Shown here: piece after piece, positions 1-8,744 of the stretch
Layout of the letters: each line of letters starts with the position of its first letter
How positions within the stretch are numbered: position 1 is the stretch's first letter
Assembly: GCF_965638725.1 (NCBI RefSeq)
Contig: NC_134950.1
Coordinates: forward strand, 134,183,636 to 134,247,635
Reading direction: 5' to 3'
DNA from: Aptenodytes patagonicus
Lineage: Eukaryota; Chordata; Aves; Sphenisciformes; Spheniscidae
DNA length: 64,000 bases
Program-made: the position numbers and the translations under genes
The notes under the pieces: model-generated
What the model was told of the DNA's origin: nothing
Database searches by the model: none
Seen by the model: only the letters and a program-made list of their open reading frames with translations

Positions 1-1526
1 ATTTCCTAAGAGCACCGACTTCACAATAGCCTTTTGCCGTTCTGTTTTTCTATTTTGATGAAATCCAGCCGGAACCTAAATATTTCTTTTCTGAAATCGA
101 GCATCAGAATAGCAAAAAAATATTTTTTCCGAGAGCCTAGGGATGTCCATGCCTCGAAAGGTGCTGTATTCTTTGGCGTATTTCTCTGTTTTCTTTGGCT
201 CTGCTCATTCGGTGGGGTGTGCATTTTTATTGGCAGAGAAGTGCTTTTTAGTCTCTGCCCTGTACAATCCGCTTTCTATATCATCCCTTTCATGCAACAA
301 TAGTAAAAGTTTAACCACGTTTTTAAAACAGGTCTCCCTGGGTCTCAGCCTTCAGCGCCGGTAGGAAGCAAAAAGGAAAGTATCTCGGTACGGCAAGTTT
401 GTTCCTAGGGGTTAACAGTATGTCAAATAATTTTAGCTAGGCTTCTGGCAATTAAACTCGGAGTATTTGTCAAGCCGGGGTAGCCCAACATCCACTGGTT
501 TTCCAAGTATTTAGCGGCAGCGTTGAGGCGGAGAGATCAGCAAACACTCTTTAGCTCCGTGGTCTGCAATTTAAAGGGCTTTCTGGCGTTGCGAATGAGG
601 CAAGGGACGGTTTGGAGGGGGTGAGGAGAGGGAACCTGCGTCCTGGGAACCCGACATTGTTAACTACCTCCAGTAAAGCCTGGCTGAAGCCGCGCGGGGT
701 ATTTGAGGTTAATATGTAAGTAAGGGAAGGAAGACACTAACCGCTTCGGAAGTGAACATGAATGCAAGCATGTAATCTATTCACCATGAAAATCAGTACA
801 GACTTGACCCTGGCACATTCTTCCTAGTAACGTTTCCAGAAAAACCTTGAGAGGCGAGGGCTTTTTTCTTTTTTTTTTCCTTTTTTTTTTTTTTCGGGGG
901 GGTGGGAGCCCAAACCGAACCAAAACAAACTAAAGAACAACAACAAAAAAAAGAACGGGGGGGGGGGGGGGGGGGAAGAAAAGAAAAAAACGCTGCCGAT
1001 TTCTTCAGGAGCGTTTCCTGCTCGGAAGCAGCTTTCCAGCAGAAACCGTGCCTGCATCTCTCCTGTGCCCTCCTTCTCGGAGCCTGCCAGCGAGCCGCCG
1101 AACGCCCCAGCAAGCGCACAAACAAACAGAAAGGTCTCACCTAACCCTGGGGGGATTGCTAAGCCTCTCTACTCCAGAGCCAGTGGGTGCCACGGGCCGG
1201 GCGGCTAAGTCTGGGGCAGTGGCAACGCGCCTTTGTGTCCTCTAAGGCTACCCCCCGGGCCAACCTGCGCTCGGCTCGCCCTTAGGCGCTGGCGACGAGC
1301 TGTTGCTTCCCCCCGCGATGGCCACAAAGGGAGCGGGGCCCGGACCCGCCGCTCGTCAATGTCAACGTCGGGCCACGTGACCGCACCTCCCTGCCGCCGC
1401 CGGGGAGAGCTTTCCACGTCAGCTTACGTCTCCCCATCTCTTACTTCACGGATCTGCTTCAAAGAGGCAGCTGCGTTAGAGAATCATGTTAAGCTCAGCT
1501 AATGCGGAGAAGCCGAGGTAGCCCTA
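1..1526. promoter_or_regulatory. HOXA13-HOXA11 spacer and HOXA11 promoter/leader
   Basis: I see no convincing protein-coding gene here. The left 750 bases are mixed-composition spacer. Positions 867-893 are T-rich and 957-975 are a G homopolymer, both low complexity. From about 1180 the sequence becomes CpG-rich and leads into HOXA11. A CACGTG E-box lies at 1374-1379, about 150 bp before the HOXA11 ATG, in the context CCACGTGACC. The last 45 bases contain two short upstream ORFs, listed separately. The transcription start is not visible; a promoter is inferred from position, CpG content and the E-box. Confidence 0.6.
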
Positions 1527-1540
1527 ATGATGGATTTTGA
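1486..1540 (+). other. Two short uORFs in the HOXA11 leader
   Basis: An ATG at 1486 opens an 11-codon frame ending with TAG at 1519-1521. A second ATG at 1502 opens a 12-codon frame ending with TGA at 1538-1540. The second frame runs across the HOXA11 start codon at 1527 in another frame. If both lie in the mature leader they should lower initiation at the main start. uORF-based translation-inhibitory elements have been described in mouse Hoxa11 mRNA; equivalence here is inference. The transcription start is unknown. Confidence 0.5.
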
Positions 1541-3903
1541 TGAGCGTGTTCCTTGTTCCTCTAACATGTATTTGCCAAGTTGTACTTACTACGTCTCGGG
1601 TCCTGATTTTTCCAGCCTCCCTTCTTTTTTGCCCCAGACCCCGTCTTCTCGCCCTATGACATACTCCTACTCCTCCAACCTACCCCAGGTCCAACCTGTG
1701 AGAGAAGTTACCTTCAGGGAATATGCCATTGATCCCTCCAGTAAATGGCACCCCAGGAACAATCTGCCCCACTGCTACTCCGCAGAGGAGATCATGCACA
1801 GAGACTGCTTGCCTGCCACCAACACTGCTAGCATGGGCGAGATGTTCGGCAAAAACACAGCTAACGTCTACCACCCCAGCACCAACGTCTCCTCCAATTT
1901 CTATAGCACGGTGGGCAGGAACGGGGTCCTACCCCAGGCTTTCGACCAGTTTTTCGAGACGGCTTATGGCACGGCGGAAAACCTGGCCTCGGCGGACTAC
2001 CCGGTAGACAAGAGTGGCGAGAAGGCGCCCGCGGCCGCCGGGGCGGCGGCGGCAACTTCAAGTTCGGAGGGCGGCTGCGGCAGGGCGGCGGCGGCGGCGG
2101 CGGAGAAGGAGAGGCGGAGGCGGCCGGAGAGCAGCAGCAGCCCCGAGTCATCTTCCGGCAACAATGAGGAGAAATCCGGCAGCTCCAGTACGTATAAAGG
2201 CAGCGCCCGAGCGCTTTTAGGAAAGGCAGCTTGAAACCTAGCGCACCGCCGCTGTTAAATTTTTATATGCTGTTTTATAAGCATATAAGGTTTATGAAGG
2301 GCCTTTAGATTTCCCCCAACAAAACTTTGTTATAAAAGGCGAGATCACGTGTTTAGTGCTGAAATTGGCCGTGAAATACCCACCGGGCAATGGATGCCTT
2401 AAAAATTTTTTTTCTCTCTCCTTCCTTTTTTTTTTCTTTTTTTTTTAATAATAATAAAAAAAAGCTCTGTGGTCAACTCTCGAAAATATAATAACGTACG
2501 TTCGGTGCCTGTAAATTCGGCAAAAAAAGGAGATCCCGGCTCCTTTGATATCGATGTAATCCAGTGATTTTATAAAAGCCATGTGTTGCACCAGAAGTCT
2601 AGTTAGGAGCTGAATTCAAAGCCCTCGCCGTTTTAACGATTGCACTAGAATAGCGTTTAGCAGATAAAGTAGCCGCCTGAACTGTAGCAATATATTAAAA
2701 GAAACAAATTAACCTAAAGCTGGCCTTTTTGTCTAAAGGAAGCCATTTTACTAAGGCACTGTGGCAATTACGTGTTGCCTTCTGTCCAACAGTTTGTTGC
2801 TTACAATTGTTATTCAATCTGTCAAAGCCTGATTTTTTTATGTGGGCTTTTTAAAAGGCAAAGCTAGTATACGGCTCGGGGAAAAAATACCTCGACAATG
2901 AACTGTACCAGAAAAGGAAGTTTTTAAAGAGATAGCGGCTACGTTTAATGTAAAGAGCTCCTGAACCTTGAAACCTTTTATATTCTGCTTAATGAACTTT
3001 AAAACCGTAATGGCTAATCGAGAGGAGAATACCTCCATGCGGTGGAGAGCGTGCTTTAAAAAAGCCGGCTGGGGGAGAAGGAGGCGCCTTAGCCCTGGGC
3101 TCGGGGGGTTTTCCTCTGCTGGGGACGTAGAGCCGGGATTAGCCTAGGGAATGAGGGCGAGATCCGAGCGGGTGCGGGTTCGGAGAGGGCTGGGCGCTGG
3201 GTCCCCCTGCCCCATGCCGCGCTGCCTGCTGCAGGCAGCCAGGTGATGGCCGCTCCCTGGGCAGCCCCGTGTGCGTGGCGCCCGGCGGAGCAGCCTACAA
3301 AGGCTTTCCTCCAGCTCGTGAAATCCGCAGGAACCCCCCGCCACCACCCCTTCCTCCGGCCGCCCTCCCCGCGGAGGCAGCGAGGCCGGATCCCCGCTTC
3401 TCGGCGGGGGTTTCGCCCTGCCCGCTGCCCGGGGCCGCGGCGCTGCGGGGGCCGGCGGGTCCCGGCGGGTCCCGGTCCCCGGCTGCCCGCACCCGCCAAG
3501 GCGGGGGGCTGGCGCCCAGCCTCGGACCTGCCAACGCCGGCCCCGGAGCGGGCAAAACGCGGCTTTTCCATATTAATGGGTTTTGCCTGAGTGGCCCCCC
3601 CACCCCTCCTCAGCCCCCGCCGCCGGCCCCCGCCGGGTCTCAAACGCTTCTGCCTTTTTTCATTCCACAGGTGGACAACGTACGCGTAAAAAGAGATGCC
3701 CGTACACCAAATACCAGATTAGAGAGTTAGAAAGGGAATTCTTCTTCAGTGTCTACATAAACAAAGAGAAACGCCTCCAGCTCTCCCGAATGCTCAATCT
3801 GACCGACCGCCAAGTGAAAATATGGTTTCAGAACAGAAGAATGAAAGAAAAAAAAATTAACAGGGACCGATTACAATATTACTCAGCTAATCCACTACTT
3901 TAA
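1527..3903 (+). CDS. HOXA11: Homeobox protein HOXA11 (two exons: 1527-2187 and 3671-3903)
   Basis: AbdB-class (group 11) homeodomain transcription factor, acting in the nucleus in limb zeugopod, kidney and reproductive-tract patterning (family knowledge). Exon 1 encodes the group-11 N terminus ([17 protein letters not shown]), a Tyr/Ser/Pro-rich activation region, and Ala-rich and Ser-rich stretches near residues 168-215. The donor CCA|GTACGT and acceptor CCACAG| split a Ser codon (residue 221) and keep the frame. Exon 2 encodes the homeodomain at residues 225-284 ([10 protein letters not shown]...KEKKIN) with recognition-helix W48, F49, N51 and R53 intact, and ends YYSANPLL. There is no YPWM hexapeptide, as expected for this group. 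The product is 297 aa, shorter than human (313) because of smaller Ala/Gly tracts. The start is the first of two tandem ATGs, matching the family N terminus. HOXA10 follows about 9.6 kb downstream on the same strand. Confidence 0.99.
2188..3670 (+). other. HOXA11 intron
   Basis: This 1,483-bp intron has a GTACGT donor and a CCACAG acceptor. The first 400 bases are AT-rich and hold a cluster of TTTAT/ATAAA motifs: GTTTTATAA near 2269, GTTTATGA near 2290, TTATAAAA near 2330 and TTTTATAAAA near 2569. Motifs of this kind suit AbdB-type (HOX11-13) homeodomains. A T-rich/AATAAT stretch lies at 2407-2464. From about 3100 to 3650 the intron is strongly CpG-rich. In tetrapods the Hoxa11 intron is known to hold a HOX13-dependent enhancer; equivalence here is inferred from position and motif content. 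Confidence 0.75.
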
Positions 3904-5690
3904 AACTCATAGCGTTTTTCAAGACGAGATTAAATTCAGATTTCGCCCTTGACAAGGTCAAGCCACGGGGTTACGTGGAGGAAGGAGGTGTGTATCTGAC
4001 GGGACTAGAAGAACCCAAGGTTTTACATACATGTAAATCTACTCTGGAACTTCAATGGTGATTTATATATATATATATATATTTACATATCAACTGGAAT
4101 CGATTCGATTTTGACACACATGGCATCCATTTCTAAACGTGCACGTCACCTCTGAGTGCAAAATCCATACCTCTTACCTTTCCAGGCACTGCGGCTCACC
4201 CTGCTACCGCTTTCGGCAGGCACAGGCGGGGACGGCACCTCTCCGTCCCCGGACTCGCCCACCCCCGGCCCTCCCTCGCCCCTGTGCTGCTGCGGAACAG
4301 CTGTCTGGAGACTGCCGGGTCGAGCCCACGCAACCAGGACCACTGCAGAATATAAACTCTGAGAAATAATCTTTTGTCCTCCCTGAGCGGAAAATGTCTG
4401 GGTTAGAGGCAGTGCTCCATTGCCCCTGGGTTTGAAAGGAGAATTTAGGGGGGGGAGGGAGACGGGGGGGGACGCGCACAGAATTAAAGGGAGGGGGGAT
4501 GACATGCCTACACCTTCACGAGGCCAACCGCGAGCAGTTGTAATATGGAGGTAGTGATGGGTATAATAGTGTTTCCTTTGAGGGTGTGGGGAGGGAGGGG
4601 TAGGGGGAAGAAAGAGAACTAAATGAAAGACTTAAATATTTACTTAAAAAATCAGGTATAAATTCGCCATATATCGTAAGAAAACAATCACTGAAAAAAA
4701 AAAAAAGATTTAGCAAATTTTAATTAGCTCTCGTTTTATTTATGACAACTGGCTATGCGTTGCCATCTTTTTGGAGACAAATCATATTTAAATACTAAAA
4801 ATAAAACGGAAAAAAAAAAGTGTGAATTTCGGCGTTTTAAAAGAAACAACTCCATAAAGGAAACTAACCTTCTGGCTTCTGGCTCACAAAGTTTCTTCAG
4901 GAAATACCTGTGGAGAACGACAGTTTAGCAAATACCACACAACACTTAATTGAAACTTGGAGTTGTGCAATGCACTAACGTTGGATCATTAAAATAACTC
5001 GATCGCATGTTCGTTTAAAGGTGACTGGTGAGGAGTTTAAACAGAAGCCAAACAATGTAAATATGGTAATTTTGTTGTTGTCTACTTTAAATGTCACGAG
5101 CTCTACTTTGTCGCCCAGTCGACATATGCAAAGAACGGAGAGTTGTTTGGAGTTATTTTAAATATCTATAAATATATATATTTCCCTGCAGGAACCAAAG
5201 CGTGAAAAAAAATGCAATTTAAAAAAGAAAAGAGAAAAAAAAAAGGAAAATATTTAAAATTCTATATCAGTTTACAAAGGATACGGTGTTCTATCGTTAA
5301 GGTAATTTGCTGTTGAGAATATCTGAATGTATATTTCATACAGGAACGGTGTTTTACAAGACTTGTAAATAATAAAAAAAGAACCCATGACCTATTTTGT
5401 TTCAATGCTTTTTTTTTTTTCTCTCCCCTGTTTTTTTGTTCCTTTGGGGCTAAAGGGTGTGGGATTTTTTTACATGTGCAACAAAGTGGTGATAAGAATG
5501 TTTTCTGATTAATAAATTTACCAAATGGATGTAAGTTCTTTGACACGGTTCACAAAATGCAATATCTTTATATGACATCACTGTTTTCAATATGTATCAT
5601 CTATATGTATATACAGTTTTCTTTTAATATGCGAAAGTATTTGGTTGCATGTATACAGTGGAAGAGCGCACAAGGAAAATAAAAAAATGG
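3904..5690 (+). other. HOXA11 3' UTR and downstream AT-rich sequence
   Basis: This AT-rich stretch follows the HOXA11 stop and has no supported gene. It contains a (TA)n run at 4064-4082 and, at 4201-4300, a short GC-rich patch. Several AATAAA hexamers (4800, 5371, 5511, 5678) could end the transcript; I cannot choose one confidently. I found no miR-196 seed match here. Confidence 0.6.
5371..5683 (+). terminator. HOXA11: Candidate HOXA11 polyadenylation signals
   Basis: AATAAA occurs at 5371-5376, 5511-5516 and 5678-5683, about 1.5-1.8 kb after the stop codon. T/GT-rich sequence follows each. Position fits a HOXA11 3' end, but the correct site needs transcript data. Confidence 0.4.
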
Positions 5691-6268
5691 AAACTTTATA
5701 TTTTTACTCTGGTGTTACGTTACTGCATGTTCTTTTATCCGAGGTAACTCTGGGACCCGAAATTCCTCATGACCTTGTTCAGTCATTTGGGGCGAATTAT
5801 TCTTCTTTTGTGAACTTCGCCGTTAAATCTTCTGCTCTGGAGTTAACAAGTGAACCTAAGCTTGTTCAAGCAGCGTTTCAGCGGGTCACAGGAAAAGGAA
5901 AATGAAGTATGTTCATAGCTCGCTGCCTGTTAGGCCTTTTTCTTATCCTGCCAACGCCGGCAGGGCAAGGTCTTATGCTCAAGGGTTTGATGTGATATTG
6001 CTGTTTGCTCCCCACCATATGTGTCCGGGAGAACCGCTCGGGAAACGTTTGCGGCGTCGGTAGCGTTTGGGGCAGATTTTATAAGCCCGGCACCGAAGGG
6101 AAGGTCCAAGCCAGCCGACGGATGTGGCCAGAAGCGTGAGAGCCCTAAGAAAACTGTTATCTTTGGGAAAAAAAAAAAAATTAGAAAAATCCGCATGGCA
6201 GTGTGGTGGAAATGGACTGTTTGAAATTGTCCTTGATCTCCAAGGCAGGGAGAGGGTGGACTGAGGCG

Positions 6269-6322
6269 GGGGGGGGGGGGGGGAGGGGGGCGGCGGGGGG
6301 CGGCGGGGGGCGAGGGGGAGGA
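6269..6322 (+). repeat. G-rich low-complexity tract (possible G-quadruplex)
   Basis: A long G run is followed by three GGGGGGCGGC-like units and a GGGGGAGG tail. Many closely spaced G runs make a quadruplex plausible on the + strand. It is low complexity and its exact length in an assembly may be unreliable. Confidence 0.7.
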
Positions 6323-6951
6323 AGGCTGGAGGGAGAAAGTTAGGAGGGGGGGAAAAGAAAACCCCAAACCCCAAACAATAGCTGAGATAGGAACGTGTTT
6401 TGGGAAGAGTGTTTGAATCTTTAACGTTGACCCTAATCCTAATCAGGAGAAGAAAGTACATTTTGTTTTCGCATTGTTTACTGGCTTTGAACTTCTGTAT
6501 TGCTTGGACATCACCCATAACCTTGAGGTGAAGGACTTACTGGCTTTGGGCCTTTGTTGACAACCGCCACCCAGCCAGACAACGTCTACCCAAAGGAAAT
6601 GTTAGAAAGTGAAGGGGGGAAAAAGGGGACTTTGTTTGTTTGTTTGTTTGTCTAGTATGCAAGGGGCAATGCCCGTTAAAAGGAGACGGACAGATGGACG
6701 GGCGGTGGGAGAGGGACGGGGGGACGGACGGAGAGCTGAATGGCAATGAAAGTTAAGCCAGCAAGCTTCCTTTCCTGGTTAAAAATTAACTGGCATTCAT
6801 AGCCAGTCCCAGAGACAGTTAAACCACGGAGTTTCTCTGGTCGGGGTTTTGATTTCCTAGCCCAATAAAATCGCATCCTCTGTGTTGCTGTGACAATGTG
6901 GCCATAAAAAGTGTCCGCCACTTGTCCGCTCGCCCGTACGAAATGCATCGC

Positions 6952-6957
6952 TATAAA
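6952..6957 (+). promoter_or_regulatory. TATA-like element in the HOXA11-HOXA10 spacer
   Basis: TATAAAGGCAGCG begins here. About 40 bp downstream lies a GAG|GTGAGC donor-like site (6996/6997), and a stronger AAG|GTAAGT donor lies at 7389/7390. The arrangement suggests a possible first exon of an upstream HOXA10-type transcript or a lncRNA. The evidence is sequence pattern only. Confidence 0.3.
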
Positions 6958-7014
6958 GGCAGCGGAGGTTCGCCCGGAGGTTTCTTGCACCGGGAGGTGA
7001 GCGGGCATTGCCCT

Positions 7015-7110
7015 CCGCCAGACCGACCGACCGACCGACCGACCCGCCGTCCTGCCGCGGGGCCCCGCGGCAGGACGGCGGGTCGGTCGGTCGGTCGGTC
7101 GGTCTGGCGG
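7015..7110. repeat. 96-bp perfect spacerless palindrome with (GACC)6/(GGTC)6 arms
   Basis: The centre is GGGG|CCCC between 7062 and 7063. Reading outward, each base pairs with its mirror for 48 bp on each side: the GC-rich core 7045-7080, six GACC units at 7021-7044 against six GGTC units at 7081-7104, then CCGCCA against TGGCGG. Symmetry breaks at 7014/7111. Such a sequence can form a DNA cruciform or, if transcribed, a long RNA hairpin. A fold-back assembly error is an alternative. Confidence 0.9.
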
Positions 7111-7143
7111 TCGGTCGGCGGCGGTTCGGGGGCTTCTTTGCCA

Positions 7144-7154
7144 CAAGATGGCGA
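7144..7154 (+). promoter_or_regulatory. YY1-like motif
   Basis: CAAGATGGCGAT matches the AANATGGCG core bound by YY1. It lies 35 bp beyond the palindrome. A single short motif is weak evidence of binding. Confidence 0.3.
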
Positions 7155-7203
7155 TCTTCAGATCAATGTCAAAGCCGCCCGGGGCGAGGGGAGCAGCCCT
7201 GGG

Positions 7204-7231
<28 letters not shown>
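7204..7231 (+). repeat. Poly(A) tract
   Basis: An uninterrupted run of 28 A. No target-site duplication or retrotransposon body is recognisable beside it. Confidence 0.85.
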
Positions 7232-7235
<4 letters not shown>

Positions 7236-7985
7236 GGCCTTTGTTCATTTTGCATCCCTGGAGCCGCACGGGTAATTATTACACTTACTGGGCTCCGCGT
7301 TCCAAAAGCCGCTCGGGATGCCGGGTGGGGGAGCCGCTGGGCTTCTCGGCGGAGTTAAAGTTTCCTAAAAAATTAGGAAATGCGCGAAGGTAAGTGTTTT
7401 ACGCATCTACCCTGCGTGGAGAGGGGCGAGGAGCGTGCGGTGATCGGAGTGGTACTTAGCGAGCTGGGGTGGCCCCTGCCCCGACCACTGAGCACCGCGG
7501 AAAAGAACCGTAGGGAGGGGAAGCGATGCAAGGAGTTGGTGATTACGATGTGAAATAATATAGAAGGGACTTTCTAAGTTGCAGTTGACCTTTTATTTTC
7601 CTTTCGTAAAGTTTTGGCCAGCCGCGTGGAAAATCCACGCTATCTGGAAATATTTTTTCAGAGAAACTTGTAGCTTTCTTCCAGTTATAAAAAAATTGTA
7701 GCGCTGGAAATATTATGAAAGTTGACATTTATGTGTGGAACAGTAGGTGTCTTCAATCAAATAGATCTATGGCAACACAGACTGCAAATGACAGACAATT
7801 CTGACGGTCTTATTGGACTTGAACTGTAGCTTAGTTAGGGTCGTTTGGTAACTTTAAAGGGTAGTCTGCTTCCTCGCAGCTGGACACAGATTGTGGTAAA
7901 CAAGTTTTGACACACTTATGTTAAAAACTATTCCTGTGATTGCATATTAAGTCAATGTTCGTGCAAGACGAGATTTTGATTTCCC

Positions 7986-8020
<35 letters not shown>
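7986..8020 (+). repeat. (TTTC)n microsatellite
   Basis: About eight perfect CTTT/TTTC units form a tetranucleotide repeat in the HOXA11-HOXA10 spacer. Confidence 0.9.
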
Positions 8021-8729
8021 AACCAGCACATGTGCTGTAAACAAACAATAGTCACACATTCTCATGTGCTCAGGGCTGCTCTGGGTTGTAGCTTTGAAAC
8101 TCTATCCTCTCTACGAGTATCCCTAACTCCAGGTTACTTTTCTCGCCCATAAAATTTTCACATGTTTTTGTTATGTCTCCATTTGAGAAGGGTGGGAGGG
8201 AAGGTGGTATTATATGGAGGAGATGCTGGTTTGGCTACATATTTTAATCCACGTGTTTCTTACGAAGAGAGTAAACAATTTTTAAATATCTGTCCGAAAA
8301 AACCAAAATATCATTTTGTCCTTGCTCTTGTATGTAAAGTAATGCAACTTGACTGCAGTGTTTTTTAAGAAAGGGCCCTTTAAAATTGTGCTTCCAGGGA
8401 ACTGTTGCAAGTATAGTTAAAAGCACATGCTCAGCCGGCAGAGAGCAGTTTTTAGACGATTATCGGAACCTATCGATTTCGTCAAAGATGCTCCATTAAA
8501 AGCTGGGGGATGTTGATCTCTTTTGACCTCCCCTCGGCAACTCCAGGACGTGAGAAGCCACGTCTCGGGAAGGAGCAGGGCGATTTGAGGGTCCCTCTGC
8601 AACATTTCATTTTACACCAGTCAAGTTAAACTCAGCATATTTGATCAAATATTTATTTTTCCCCTTGTTGTTTCCCTGCCCCATTCAATACTCGACTGAA
8701 TAAATCAAAGGGACCCCAGCAGCAGTTAA

Positions 8730-8744
8730 AGCGCCCTCTGGTTA
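8730..8744 (-). promoter_or_regulatory. Candidate CTCF site, HOXA11-HOXA10 interval
   Basis: Read on the minus strand the bases are TAACCAGAGGGCGCT, matching 13 of 15 positions of the consensus CCASYAGRKGGCGCT with the AGRKGGCGCT core intact. CTCF binding between Hox genes is well known in mammals. Occupancy here is inference. Confidence 0.45.

Noticed and set aside
661-669. miR-196 seed match ACTACCT at 663-669
   Set aside because: It lies upstream of HOXA11 and outside any supported 3' UTR.
3948-3964. Retinoid element from TTGACAAGGTCAA near 3952
   Set aside because: Only one good half-site; the other arm and the spacing do not fit a known RARE class.
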